Below are positions 29,829 through 37,969 of a stretch of 64,000 bases of DNA, one piece after another. A model generated the notes under the pieces. It did no database searches, was not told the origin of the DNA, and saw nothing but the letters and a program-made list of their open reading frames with translations. The DNA lies in assembly GCA_029782295.1 (NCBI GenBank), contig JAKOVB010000020.1, positions 1-64,000 on the forward strand. Direction: 5' to 3'. A program made the translations under genes and the position numbers. This stretch comes from Pseudomonadota bacterium. GTDB lineage: Bacteria; Pseudomonadota; Gammaproteobacteria; Burkholderiales; Methylophilaceae. How positions within the stretch are numbered: position 1 is the first letter of the stretch; each line of letters starts with the position of its first letter.

Positions 29829-31174
29829 ATATAGCGGGCAACCAGCGCCTTTTCGGGATTGACGCCCGCCGGCAGGACGAGTTTGACGCGATGACCACTA
29901 CCAGGCGCTGCGTCGACTTCGACGCCATCCGCGTTGAGCAGTTTTTCCACCGCGATCTCACGGTTACCGGAGGGCTGGATCAGTTCCAGACGATCGCCCA
30001 CCGCAAAGCGGTTCTTGACGTCGATCTCGGCCAGACCGGTCGATGCGTCGAACCCAACCACATCCCCCACATACAGACTACGGCTGGACTCGGAGTAGCC
30101 GCGCAGGTAATTCTGGTGTTCCGCAGTATGATGGCGTTCGTAAAAACCGTCGGTGTAACCGCGGCTGGCCAGACTTTCCAGTTCGCCCAGCAGCATGGGG
30201 TTGAAAGGACGCCCGGCCATGGCATCGTCGATGGCACGGCGATAGACCTGACTGGCGCGTGCCACGTAGTAACGTGACTTGGTGCGGCCCTCGATCTTGA
30301 GGGAGTCGACGCCGATCTTCACCAGACGCTCTACGTGCTGCACGGCTCGCAGGTCCTTGGAGTTCATGATGTAGGTGCCGTGTTCGTCTTCCATGATCGG
30401 CATCAACTCGCCCGGCCGGTTCTTCTCCTCGATCAGGTAGACCTTGTCGGCTTCCGGATGGCGCTGCAGGCTGCCACAATCGGAGAGGCTGGATTTTTCC
30501 AGCTCGGCACGGAAATCGAATTCGCTGATGCGGATGACGCCCGCAGGGTCTTCCTGCGCATCATGTACCTTGTAGTCCCAGCGGCAGGAATTGGTGCAGG
30601 TCCCCTGGTTGGGGTCGCGGTGGTTGAAGTAGCCGGAAAGCAGGCAACGGCCGGAGTAGGCAATGCAGAGCGCACCGTGCACGAACACTTCCAGCTCCAT
30701 GTCCGGGCACTGCTGGCGGATTTCCTCGATTTCATCCAGCGACAGTTCGCGGGAGAGAATGACCCGGGTTAATCCCATGGACTGCCAGAATCTGACGGTC
30801 GCATAGTTGACGGTATTGGCCTGGACGGAAAGATGCACCGGTATCTCCGGCCACTTCTCCCGGACCATCATGATCAGGCCGGGATCGGCCATGATCAGCG
30901 CATCCGGCTTCATCGCGATCACTGGCTCCATGTCCGCCAGGTAAGTCTTCACTTTCGCGTTGTGCGGCATCAGATTTGACGCCACGAAAAACAGCTTGCC
31001 ACGGGCATGGGCCTCGTCGATCCCCTGCTTCAGGTTCTGCAGGGTGAAATCGTTGTTGCGTGCCCGCAGGCTGTAACGCGGCTGACCCGCATACACAGCA
31101 TCGGCGCCGAAGTCATAAGCGGCGCGCATGCGGTCGAGGTCACCGGCCGGAGCCAGCAGTTCAGGTTTCTTCAT
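29825..31174 (-). CDS. trhP: tRNA 5-hydroxyuridine biosynthesis protein TrhP (peptidase U32 family, YegQ)
   Basis: 449 residues. U32 signature: [30 protein letters not shown], then LEVFVHGALCIAYSGRCLLSGYFNHRDPNQGTC with the Fe-S-type cysteines. The C-terminal extension is of YegQ type. In E. coli the family member takes part in prephenate-dependent ho5U34 formation in tRNA. The start shares one base with the yjbQ stop (TAATG). Confidence 0.9.
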   Translation of the reverse strand: MKKPELLAPAGDLDRMRAAYDFGADAVYAGQPRYSLRARNNDFTLQNLKQGIDEAHARGKLFFVASNLMPHNAKVKTYLADMEPVIAMKPDALIMADPGLIMMVREKWPEIPVHLSVQANTVNYATVRFWQSMGLTRVILSRELSLDEIEEIRQQCPDMELEVFVHGALCIAYSGRCLLSGYFNHRDPNQGTCTNSCRWDYKVHDAQEDPAGVIRISEFDFRAELEKSSLSDCGSLQRHPEADKVYLIEEKNRPGELMPIMEDEHGTYIMNSKDLRAVQHVERLVKIGVDSLKIEGRTKSRYYVARASQVYRRAIDDAMAGRPFNPMLLGELESLASRGYTDGFYERHHTAEHQNYLRGYSESSRSLYVGDVVGFDASTGLAEIDVKNRFAVGDRLELIQPSGNREIAVEKLLNADGVEVDAAPGSGHRVKLVLPAGVNPEKALVARYI

Positions 31175-31593
31175 TACTCACCAATCACTTTGACCAGCAC
31201 GCGCTTGCGGCGGCGGCCATCGAATTCACCATAAAAAATCTGTTCCCAGGGACCGAAATCCAGACGGCCATTGGTCACGGCCACCACCACTTCGCGCCCC
31301 ATCACCTGACGCTTCATATGCGCATCGGCATTATCCTCACCGGTACGGTTATGGTGGTAACCGCTGACCGGCTCGTGCGGGGCGAGCTTTTCCAGCCACA
31401 CGCCGTAATCGTGATGCAGGCCGGACTCGTCGTCGTTGATGAAGACGCTGGCCGTGATGTGCATAGCGTTGACCAAAATCAGGCCTTCCTTCACGCCGGA
31501 CTCCTGCAGACACTGCTCAACCTCACCGGTAATGTTGATGAAGGCCATGCGCGCAGGGGCGTTAAACCAGAGTTCCTTGCGGTAGCTTTTCAT
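31174..31593 (-). CDS. yjbQ: YjbQ/UPF0047 family protein
   Basis: 139 residues. The conserved His-containing signature is [29 protein letters not shown] and the Thr/Asn-rich [20 protein letters not shown]. The family has weak thiamine-phosphate synthase activity in complementation; its physiological role is unsettled. Cotranscribed with trhP. Confidence 0.9.
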   Translation of the reverse strand: MKSYRKELWFNAPARMAFINITGEVEQCLQESGVKEGLILVNAMHITASVFINDDESGLHHDYGVWLEKLAPHEPVSGYHHNRTGEDNADAHMKRQVMGREVVVAVTNGRLDFGPWEQIFYGEFDGRRRKRVLVKVIGE

Positions 31594-31653
31594 GCCAATT
31601 CTCCAGGAAAGCGAAAAGGAAACATTATACCGTTGCGCCAGGAAGCCCGATGA

Positions 31654-32196
31654 TCAACTTCCGGCACGTTCCGCAGCACGCCTTGCTTCGGTCTCAGACA
31701 CCAGTTTCATGCTGGTGTTCCGCAGCCGCTGGGCCAGCATATGCACGAGCTTCACCAGGATTTTCGCCCCCAGCCCGGATTGCCGGTGGATCATCTCCGT
31801 CAGGCTTTCACGGGTCAGTACGGCGAAGCGGGCGGGTTCGAGCACGGTGCAGGAAGAGAAGCGCGGCTCCCCGTCGATCATGGACATCTCCCCCAGCGTG
31901 TAACCTTGCTGCACCACGGCGATGCGCGAGGGCTGCCCGGCACGGTCGCAGCGGGTGACATCGACCGTGCCGCCCAGCAGGATGATCATGAAATCGCCGG
32001 CATCCCCTTCGTTGATCAGGCGTGCGCCGCTATCCGCCTCGAAGACCGGCATATAGTCACCCAGGGCCGTCACCTCGGAGAGGGTAAAGTCTTCCAGAAT
32101 GGTCACACGGCCGATCAGGCGATGCAGGTCATCGGCAAAATCACGCGCCATGCCGATCTGGCGCAAATCACTTCGATTGCAGAAATCAGCACTCAC
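31654..32196 (-). CDS. Cyclic-nucleotide-binding domain protein without DNA-binding domain
   Basis: About 180 residues. A single Crp-type cNMP-binding beta-roll: ARLINEGDAGDFMIILLGGTVDVTR, then TLGEMSMIDGEPRFSSCTVLEPARFAVLTRESL. No helix-turn-helix follows; the protein ends in a charged Glu/Arg helix. A GTG at 32196 lies one base after the preceding stop and is taken as start; ATG 32151 (MARDFADDLHRL) is the alternative. It is the last gene of the MCE lipid-transport operon, so it may sense cyclic nucleotide or lipid status. That role is inference. Confidence 0.82.
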   Translation of the reverse strand: MSADFCNRSDLRQIGMARDFADDLHRLIGRVTILEDFTLSEVTALGDYMPVFEADSGARLINEGDAGDFMIILLGGTVDVTRCDRAGQPSRIAVVQQGYTLGEMSMIDGEPRFSSCTVLEPARFAVLTRESLTEMIHRQSGLGAKILVKLVHMLAQRLRNTSMKLVSETEARRAAERAGS

Positions 32197-32197
32197 G

Positions 32198-32788
32198 TCA
32201 GGATTTGCCTGCCGTAGCCGCCAGCACCCAGGATGCGAGATCCTCAAGCAGGTCGTCCGTCGCCAGCGTCAGGGCGCGGACGCCTCCCTGCGCATCGGCC
32301 GATAGTGCCGGCCGTTCCGCCCGGAATGTCCGCTGCGCCAGCAACTGGCGGTTGCGCAGCAGGCTGGCGCGGAATTGCATCACCCCCTGGCTGTCTTTCC
32401 TGTCCAGAAACTCGTGATCGAACGACTCCAGCTCGATCTTCAGGATCGGGGCATTGACCGCATCCCCTGGAGAAACCACCGCGAAATCCTGTGACAGGCG
32501 GGACTTGATTCGCTGGCCAAGCAACTGGGAGGGCGGCATTGCCCAGCGGCTGTTGGCGTAGGGCTTGGGTTCCTGCGGGTTGGCATAATCCAGCCGGTAA
32601 AAGATGTAATTCGCATCGAGCCGGCGAACGGATTGCACCTCGCCGACCACCAGCACTTGCCGTGCCGGGGCATTCCCGGCAGGCACCGGCGGTTGCCCGA
32701 GATCGAACATCATCGGACGCACCGCAGGTTCCGGAACGATGCAGGCGCTTAACGTCAGCGCCATACACAGCGCAAACAGGCGCTTCAT
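32198..32788 (-). CDS. ABC-type transport auxiliary lipoprotein of the MCE operon
   Basis: About 196 residues from ATG 32788 (MKRLFALCMALTLSAC), lipobox LSAC. The fold matches the ABC_trans_aux/PqiC (DUF330-like) lipoproteins, with the LEDLASW-type end. An ATG six codons upstream (32806) overlaps the MlaD-like stop (ATGA) but lacks a ribosome-binding site, whereas AAAGG lies upstream of 32788. Probably the outer-membrane end of the MCE bridge. Confidence 0.85.
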   Translation of the reverse strand: MKRLFALCMALTLSACIVPEPAVRPMMFDLGQPPVPAGNAPARQVLVVGEVQSVRRLDANYIFYRLDYANPQEPKPYANSRWAMPPSQLLGQRIKSRLSQDFAVVSPGDAVNAPILKIELESFDHEFLDRKDSQGVMQFRASLLRNRQLLAQRTFRAERPALSADAQGGVRALTLATDDLLEDLASWVLAATAGKS

Positions 32789-32802
32789 GGGGTTGACCTT
32801 TC

Positions 32803-33768
32803 TCATGGATGGACTGGAAAGCCGGCTTCGCCCGGCCCCGGTGGGATGACGGAATCACCGAACAACAGACTTTGCGGCTGGTCGCTCAGGCGCTCCGCGA
32901 CACGACCGACCGCCCGGGCACTGTGTGCGCCATCGTCGACGAACTGCTCGATGCGCGGAAAAGTCTCGCCGGAAAGATAGTCCGACATGCCCTGCAGGCT
33001 TTCCGTGGTGCGATCGAAGCGTTGCAGGCTACCGTTGATGCGATCCAGCACCCCGCCGTTCTCCCGCACCTGGCCGGCAAGCGCATTGTAATTGGCCGCC
33101 ATGTGACTGAAATCACCCGCCATGCCATTGACCGAGGCCAGCGTCCTGCGGCTATCCTCGACCACCTGCGGCAAAAGATCCAGCGTCGGCTCGAGCTTGG
33201 GGCCGAGGCGACCGAACGCAGTGGCGGTCGCGTCCAGGTTGCTCAATGTCTGCCTGAACAGTTGCTGGTTCTCCGGTCCGAGCAGCAGGTTGACGCGGCG
33301 TGCGATCTCGTCGAGCTGCAACATCAGGGCTTCGCTGCCACCAGCCAATTTATCGAACAGCCCCGGACGAATCTCGATACGAGCGGGGTGTTCGGCTGAG
33401 GTCTCCAGCAAGGCCGGGGACTTGCCATCATCATCGAACTGGACGTAAGCGAGACCGGTCACCCCCTGATATCCAAGCGTGGCGAACGTCGAGTGCGTGA
33501 TCGGCGTCCCCTTCTCCACGGCAATGCGAACGAGGATCTGTCCGGGCACCTCGGGGTCGAAACGGATCCGCTCCACCTTGCCCACGTTCAGGCCGCGATA
33601 GCGCACGGCGGATTCCTCGGTAAGACCAGACACGGAGGCACGGGTGGTCAGCTCGTAGGGCTGTCGTTCCCGCGTGTCGCGGTCAAACCACAGCACAGCC
33701 AGCCCCAGCACCACGGACAGGGCGATCATGAACAAACCGGCAATCAACGCATGCGACTTGTTTTCCAT
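32803..33768 (-). CDS. MlaD-family (MCE-domain) substrate-binding protein
   Basis: 321 residues. One N-terminal membrane anchor (ALIAGLFMIALSVVLGLAVLWF), one MCE domain (about 38-115, VSGLTEESAVRYRGLNVGKVERIRF ... YQGVTGLAYVQF), then a long helical region with heptad character. Such proteins form hexameric rings that pass phospholipids between membranes. The helical C-terminus is longer than that of E. coli MlaD, more like PqiB/Mce-type needles. Confidence 0.92.
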   Translation of the reverse strand: MENKSHALIAGLFMIALSVVLGLAVLWFDRDTRERQPYELTTRASVSGLTEESAVRYRGLNVGKVERIRFDPEVPGQILVRIAVEKGTPITHSTFATLGYQGVTGLAYVQFDDDGKSPALLETSAEHPARIEIRPGLFDKLAGGSEALMLQLDEIARRVNLLLGPENQQLFRQTLSNLDATATAFGRLGPKLEPTLDLLPQVVEDSRRTLASVNGMAGDFSHMAANYNALAGQVRENGGVLDRINGSLQRFDRTTESLQGMSDYLSGETFPRIEQFVDDGAHSARAVGRVAERLSDQPQSLLFGDSVIPPGPGEAGFPVHP

Positions 33769-33788
33769 TCAACCTCCATTCAGTCCCA

Positions 33789-34574
33789 TCATACGATGAA
33801 AGGATACTCCCGCAGCACTTCCATGGCGCGCTGACCACGTTCGCCGAGGAAGAATTGCTTGATGAAAGGGTGCGGAATCCCGATCACCTCTTTCACCGGC
33901 GCCGCTGCGATGACATGCTGATCGGCCAGCACCGCTACCCGCGAAGTGAGCTCGAACAGGGTATCCAGATCATGGGTCACCATCACGATGGTCAGTCCCA
34001 GCGCCTTATGTAACGCGCGAATCAACGAGACAAAGCTTTCGCAGCTTTCGGGGTCGAGACCGGCGGTCGGCTCATCCAGGAACAGCAATTCGGGTTCCAG
34101 GGCGAGGGCTCGCGCCAGCGCCACCCGCTTGATCATGCCGCCGGACAGATCAGCGGGCATCTTGTGCGCATCCCCCGGAGACAGACGCACCATGTCGAGC
34201 TTGAGCATGACCAGATCGGCGATGATATCCTCCGGCAACGTCCGCATTTCCTGCAACGGCAACGCGATGTTCTCGAACACGGTCAGCGCGGAAAATAGCG
34301 CACCCTGCTGGAACAGCATGCCCCAGCGGTTGCGGATCGCCGCGAGATGGCTGACGTCCGCGGTATCCATCATCTCCCCGAAAATCCTGACGGTACCCCG
34401 GGTCGGGCGCTCCAGACCGATCATCTGCCTGATCAGCGTCGTCTTGCCAGTGCCGGACCCGCCGACGATGGACAGGATCTCACCGCGCCGCACGTCGAGA
34501 TCCAGGTCACGATGCACCACTGCATCGCCGTACACGGTCCACAGGCCACGGATTTCGATGACGTTCTCGTCCAT
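33789..34574 (-). CDS. MCE lipid-transport ABC ATPase (MlaF-like)
   Basis: 261 residues. Walker A GGSGTGKTT, Q-loop MLFQQGALFSALTVFENIALPL, signature LSGGMIKR, Walker B LLFLDEPTAGLDP, switch His in VTHD. The MlaF-type Q-loop context is clear. Its start shares one base with the permease stop (TGATG). It powers the permease encoded just upstream. Confidence 0.93.
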   Translation of the reverse strand: MDENVIEIRGLWTVYGDAVVHRDLDLDVRRGEILSIVGGSGTGKTTLIRQMIGLERPTRGTVRIFGEMMDTADVSHLAAIRNRWGMLFQQGALFSALTVFENIALPLQEMRTLPEDIIADLVMLKLDMVRLSPGDAHKMPADLSGGMIKRVALARALALEPELLFLDEPTAGLDPESCESFVSLIRALHKALGLTIVMVTHDLDTLFELTSRVAVLADQHVIAAAPVKEVIGIPHPFIKQFFLGERGQRAMEVLREYPFIV

Positions 34575-35701
34575 CAGATACCCACGTTCTTGAACAGGAT
34601 GGCGAACACCGCGTCAGCCAGGATAACGATGGTAATGGCGGTCACCACCGAAGCCGTGGTGCCCTGTCCCAGAGAAGAGGTGTTCGGCTCGATGCGCAAA
34701 CCGTAATGGCAGGCCGTGAGGCCGATCAGCATGCCGAACACGCCGCCCTTGCAGACACCGATCCAGATATTGGCCGGCTTGACGACATTGGGCAGGGTAT
34801 CGATGAAAAAGCTGTAGGACAGCCCCAGCGTGATCTTGGCCGAGACCATGCCCCCCACCAGCGCCATGGCGTCTGTCCATACCACCACCAGCGGCATCGC
34901 CAGCCCCAGCGCCAAGACACGCGGCAGGATCAACCGGAATCCGTGCGGGATACCCATCACCAGCAAGGCGTCCAGTTCCTCGGTGACCCGCATCACCCCG
35001 AGTTGCGCCGTAATAGCGGAACCCGAACGGCCCGCGACCAGGATCGCCGCCAGCAATGGTCCAAGTTCGCGGATGATAGACAGGCCGAGGATGTTGACGA
35101 TATAGATGTCCGCGCCGAACAGGCGCAATTGCTGGGAAGACAGGTAAGACAGCACCACCCCGATCAGAAACCCGACCAGCGCAGTAATGCCCAACGCCTG
35201 TGCCCCGGCATGGAACACCCCGGCGGAAATCTCGGTCCACGGCCCGCGTCGGGGGTTGCGCAGCAACCGCACGATGTCCAGCACCAGCTGCCCGATCAGG
35301 CGGATGAAACCGATCACATGGTCGAGGAAACCGAACAGCCCGATGCCGAGTGCGATGACCCAGGCAAAATGCTGCCTGGGCGCTTCCGGCACACGGAGAT
35401 CGCCGAGATGATGCAAACGGTCGAAAAACGCTTCCTGACCGCGACCCAGGGTCAACCGGGCCGGACGCCGTCGCCCCCAGAGGTTCCAGAAGAATTGCGC
35501 CCCGAGATGGTCGATGCGAGTGATCCCGGAGAGGTCCCATGACGCCTGTTCCGGGGCGACATGATCCGCATTGGCTTCCGCCTGAAGCGCATCGATACGG
35601 CCACGCACCGACAGGGTTTGCACAATCCAGTCCCCACCGGCCCTGAACGTGGTCCCCCGGTCACCTGTATCCCGCACGAGTTGTGGCATGGCATGGTGCA
35701 T
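34574..35701 (-). CDS. MCE lipid-transport permease (MlaE family) with N-terminal STAS-like domain
   Basis: About 375 residues from ATG 35701. The C-terminal two thirds is a MlaE permease (LLAAILVAGRSGSAITAQLGVMRVTEELDALLVMGI). The first 100 or so residues hold a STAS/MlaB-like segment (WDLSGITRIDHLGAQFFWNLWG), here fused to the permease instead of being a separate MlaB protein. The start is uncertain: an in-frame TTG at 35746 and a second ATG at 35689 are possible and none has a good ribosome-binding site. First gene of the operon. Confidence 0.88.
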   Translation of the reverse strand: MHHAMPQLVRDTGDRGTTFRAGGDWIVQTLSVRGRIDALQAEANADHVAPEQASWDLSGITRIDHLGAQFFWNLWGRRRPARLTLGRGQEAFFDRLHHLGDLRVPEAPRQHFAWVIALGIGLFGFLDHVIGFIRLIGQLVLDIVRLLRNPRRGPWTEISAGVFHAGAQALGITALVGFLIGVVLSYLSSQQLRLFGADIYIVNILGLSIIRELGPLLAAILVAGRSGSAITAQLGVMRVTEELDALLVMGIPHGFRLILPRVLALGLAMPLVVVWTDAMALVGGMVSAKITLGLSYSFFIDTLPNVVKPANIWIGVCKGGVFGMLIGLTACHYGLRIEPNTSSLGQGTTASVVTAITIVILADAVFAILFKNVGI

Positions 35702-35756
35702 AGATGCCAGCAGGATACCGCGAAACGGGGCCTCTTGCAGCGCCAAGGATGCCTAC

Positions 35757-35797
35757 AAAATGAAAACGACCCGCAATCAGCGGGTCATTTTCATTTG
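35757..35797 (-). terminator. Strong intrinsic terminator after the PEP-CTERM gene
   Basis: A long stem (GACCCGC / GCGGGTC, extended through AATGAAAA / ATTTTCATT with one bulge) and a 5-base loop. It separates the PEP-CTERM gene (stop 35842) from the MCE operon and has A/T runs on both sides, so it can work on either strand. Confidence 0.8.
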
Positions 35798-35841
35798 TTG
35801 CAAGTCAAAGCCAGCCAACTCCCTGAGTCGCCCAATACCCC

Positions 35842-36789
35842 TTATCGGTCTCCGTCGAATCTGACTTTGCGGCGACGAGCCATGACCCCAATCATTCCCA
35901 AGCCCGCCAGCACCATTGCATAAGGCTCCGGTTCTGGAACCGGCGGAGCAACAAGATAGTTGAACCCGGACCTGGATGAGGCGGTAAAGTTGGAAACTGA
36001 ATTATCGTGCGCATCGAAAACGCCCGTGATGCCTCCCCATAACACCAGATTGCTGTAATCGGCGTAAGCATGTGCGGAGGATCCCAAAGCATCTTGAGCA
36101 CCAGCCATTGCCAAACCTTGAAGGTCCAGAGTGTAAGTGAGTCCGTTGCTGAATCCGAACAAAATCGGGATTTTTAACGCGATAGTGGACGGGATACCAG
36201 GATGATAGGTATGAACTCCCCAAGTGGCCACGTCCTCGAAATTGCAAACGTTATATCCCCCACACGCCGAATCACTCGTAGTGATTCCGGTCCCTAGAAT
36301 CCTGATGTTCTCGTAGTGCTCAGCACTGGAAGACGGCCCAACTGCACCATTCGTCCCACCGAAAGTTCCCAAAACCCGCATCGTTGCAGTGACATACCCA
36401 CTCTGCGCAAGCATCGAACTTCCAGCATCGATCGTGAAGTAATCTCCCCATGAGGCTCTCGCATAAGAGTCACCTCGCGCAACAACAAAGCCCGATTGAC
36501 TCGCCGCAACAGCGTCATTACCCAGAGAAACACCGAGAATACCTTCTGATGCATATGCACTTGCAGAGGCATGGGAATAGATGGATCCAGCGGTAGCCAC
36601 AACATTCGCGCTGACTGAAGAACTCTGGCCATTGGCACCCGTCACGGACTTCACATCACTTGGCGCACCCACCGTCCCGGACACATAAGAACTGGCGCTC
36701 GCGGAGGTATAAGCCAGCGATGTATTCGCCCCCAACACCATAGGCAAGGCAAATGCCATTGCCGCAAGATTTTTCACATCAACAGTCAT
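35842..36789 (-). CDS. PEP-CTERM sorted exported protein
   Basis: 315 residues from ATG 36789 (MTVDVKNLAAMAFALPM) with AGGGG upstream. It has a signal peptide (cleavage near SLA, about residue 26). The body is Ser/Ala/Gly/Thr-rich with low complexity and only two Cys. The C-terminal PEP-CTERM signal begins near residue 284: VPEPEP, a hydrophobic helix (VLAGLGMIGVM) and ARRRK. Such proteins are processed by an exosortase and linked to exopolysaccharide/biofilm. No exosortase is in the window. Closed by a strong terminator. Confidence 0.9.
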   Translation of the reverse strand: MTVDVKNLAAMAFALPMVLGANTSLAYTSASASSYVSGTVGAPSDVKSVTGANGQSSSVSANVVATAGSIYSHASASAYASEGILGVSLGNDAVAASQSGFVVARGDSYARASWGDYFTIDAGSSMLAQSGYVTATMRVLGTFGGTNGAVGPSSSAEHYENIRILGTGITTSDSACGGYNVCNFEDVATWGVHTYHPGIPSTIALKIPILFGFSNGLTYTLDLQGLAMAGAQDALGSSAHAYADYSNLVLWGGITGVFDAHDNSVSNFTASSRSGFNYLVAPPVPEPEPYAMVLAGLGMIGVMARRRKVRFDGDR

Positions 36790-37126
36790 GATTACACCCC
36801 TTGTCAATTATGGTCTTTCCTGTTGAGTAACTTAGCCCCCTCCTCCGGGATTCACAATAGTCCATTTGAACTAACTTGATGGAGATATGCTTAAGCTCGA
36901 TATGGAAGGAAGTGATGAGAGAAGTTAACCTCCATCCCCAAAGTCATCCCCATAAACAAAAATGGGCTACGGAATAACCGTAACCCATTGAATTTTGTTC
37001 CGGAGAACGGAGACCCCTGAATTTAGTATTACCGGCCACATTCCACATTCCAAATTCCACAACATGTTGATTCATTGTAATGATCAAACACGCCAAGTCG
37101 TGGCCGAACAACTGCGCCCTGCCACT
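36790..37126. other. Intergenic region upstream of the PEP-CTERM gene
   Basis: A 337-base AT-richer stretch without a convincing gene. It must contain the PEP-CTERM promoter. I see no clear sigma54 -24/-12 pair and no good sigma70 promoter. A short tandem of ATTCCA units lies near 37040-37060. The only strong structure is the hairpin at 36961-36989. Confidence 0.6.
36961..36989 (-). terminator. Terminator downstream of the 123-residue orphan
   Basis: 12-base arms AATGGGCTACGG / CCGTAACCCATT (one mismatch) with a 5-base loop. On the minus strand T-rich sequence follows. It is 138 bases after the orphan stop. Confidence 0.6.
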
Positions 37127-37498
37127 CTATTCAGAATTCCCCAAATCCGAACCCGACAGCACTTTATTCAGGTGCGTCAGGAGTTGATCCTTTTCATATT
37201 CGTATTCGGATGTTGCCAAACCTACTGTGCTTAACCAGGCCACCGCTTTTCGAAGCTCTTCCTCAATCACCTTTAAATGATCGTATGAATTAATTCTATT
37301 GCATACATCATTTAGCATCCCCTCCATTGCCACATGATCTTCTTTGTGATCGAAAGTCCTTGGATACATGGGGTGCGGGGCACGCATAATTTGTCTGACA
37401 CAGTGAGGAGCTAACGGAACACCGTCACCACTTAAAGACAGCGCACAATATGTTTCGCCCTCTAGCAATGAAGCGATTCTTTCGATTTTGGCTAACAT
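37127..37498 (-). CDS. Unrecognised 123-residue protein
   Basis: No family recognised. 123 residues, acidic, mostly helical by composition (KVIEEELRKAVAWLSTVGLATSEYEYEKDQL), with three His/Cys-containing clusters in the first half (APHCVRQIMRAPHP). No signal peptide or membrane segment. It is supported as a real gene by a near-perfect AGGAGGG site 5-7 bases before the ATG and a terminator downstream. Its AT-richer codon use differs from neighbours, which suggests acquisition. Confidence 0.65.
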   Translation of the reverse strand: MLAKIERIASLLEGETYCALSLSGDGVPLAPHCVRQIMRAPHPMYPRTFDHKEDHVAMEGMLNDVCNRINSYDHLKVIEEELRKAVAWLSTVGLATSEYEYEKDQLLTHLNKVLSGSDLGNSE

Positions 37499-37605
37499 CC
37501 AACCCTCCTAATACCAAGACAACTATCGATAGGTAAATTAGACCAGTTTGATATTAACAAATCCTTAATTAAAAAAATTTAATAATTTTTTCCCACAGAA
37601 ATAAA

Positions 37606-37631
37606 AATGGCGACCATTGCTGATCGCCATT
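37606..37631 (-). terminator. Minus-strand intrinsic terminator
   Basis: Perfect 8-bp stem AATGGCGA / TCGCCATT with a 10-base loop and a T-rich tail on the minus strand. No intact gene ends here; it lies 31 bases beyond the stop of the presumed PEP-CTERM remnant. Confidence 0.6.
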
Positions 37632-37662
37632 CAGACCGAGCCAAAAACCTTTATGGCAGTTG

Positions 37663-37698
37663 TTACCTGCGTCTGCGAACCATGAAACCAACCATACC
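37663..37698 (-). pseudogene. Possible remnant of a PEP-CTERM-type C-terminus
   Basis: Minus-strand frame reads GMVGFMVRRRR-stop, the typical hydrophobic-plus-arginine end of a PEP-CTERM signal, directly before a terminator. In another frame immediately upstream (about 37700-37740) DDSGSLIVLG reads like the start of such a signal. Together they look like one sorting tail broken by a frameshift, with the rest of the gene gone. The match is short and could be chance. Confidence 0.35.
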
Positions 37699-37798
37699 CC
37701 TACTGGGTGCCGAGAACGATCAAGCTGCCTGAGTCATCGGCGGAATGGATGAGCGCAGAAACTACTGCTGAGGCCCACATGATGCTTACATAAAGAAA

Positions 37799-37831
37799 AA
37801 GCGGGTTTCAGTAATTTTCTGAAACCCGCTT
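37799..37831 (-). terminator. Terminator of tRNA-Thr
   Basis: Perfect 13-bp stem AAGCGGGTTTCAG / CTGAAACCCGCTT with a 7-base loop and a T-run on the minus strand, 6 bases after the tRNA 3' end. Confidence 0.85.
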
Positions 37832-37837
37832 ATTTAC

Positions 37838-37913
37838 TGGTGCCGGAGATAGGAGTCGAACCTACGACCTTCGCATTACGAATGCGCTGCTCTACCAACT
37901 GAGCTACACCGGC
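37838..37913 (-). tRNA. tRNA-Thr, anticodon CGU (reads ACG)
   Basis: 76 nt including encoded CCA. The cloverleaf folds with GCTC/GAGC D-stem, anticodon loop TTCGTAA (anticodon CGT), and T-arm GTAGG-TTCGACT-CCTAT. The acceptor stem GCCGGTG / CTCCGGC contains a U6-U67 mismatch; the other six pairs are good. All invariant positions (T8, G18G19, T54T55C56) are present. Confidence 0.93.
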
Positions 37914-37934
37914 CTTTTGTTTCGAAGGGGATGA

Positions 37935-37963
37935 ATTATAAAGATTTATCTGGTGCCGGGCAA
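37935..37963 (-). promoter_or_regulatory. Promoter of tRNA-Thr
   Basis: TTGCCC (37958-37963) and perfect TATAAT (37935-37940), 17 bases apart, on the minus strand. The -10 lies 21 bases before the mature tRNA 5' end, leaving a short 5' leader. Located right after the clsB stop. Confidence 0.65.
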
Positions 37964-37969
37964 ACCGGC

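Larger units (their letters stand above)
37499..37837. other. Intergenic region between the orphan gene and tRNA-Thr
   Basis: 339 bases without an intact gene. It holds, from left to right, a very AT-rich segment (37530-37600), a minus-strand terminator (37606-37631), a possible PEP-CTERM tail remnant (37663-37698), and the tRNA terminator (37799-37831). Confidence 0.6.

Noticed and set aside
36995..37234. 79-codon plus-strand ORF
   Set aside because: Starts with a non-ATG codon, has no ribosome-binding site, and overlaps the better supported orphan on the other strand.
37838..37913. tRNA-Thr as attachment site for an integrated element
   Set aside because: I found no second copy of the tRNA 3' end nearby and no integrase gene on either side.
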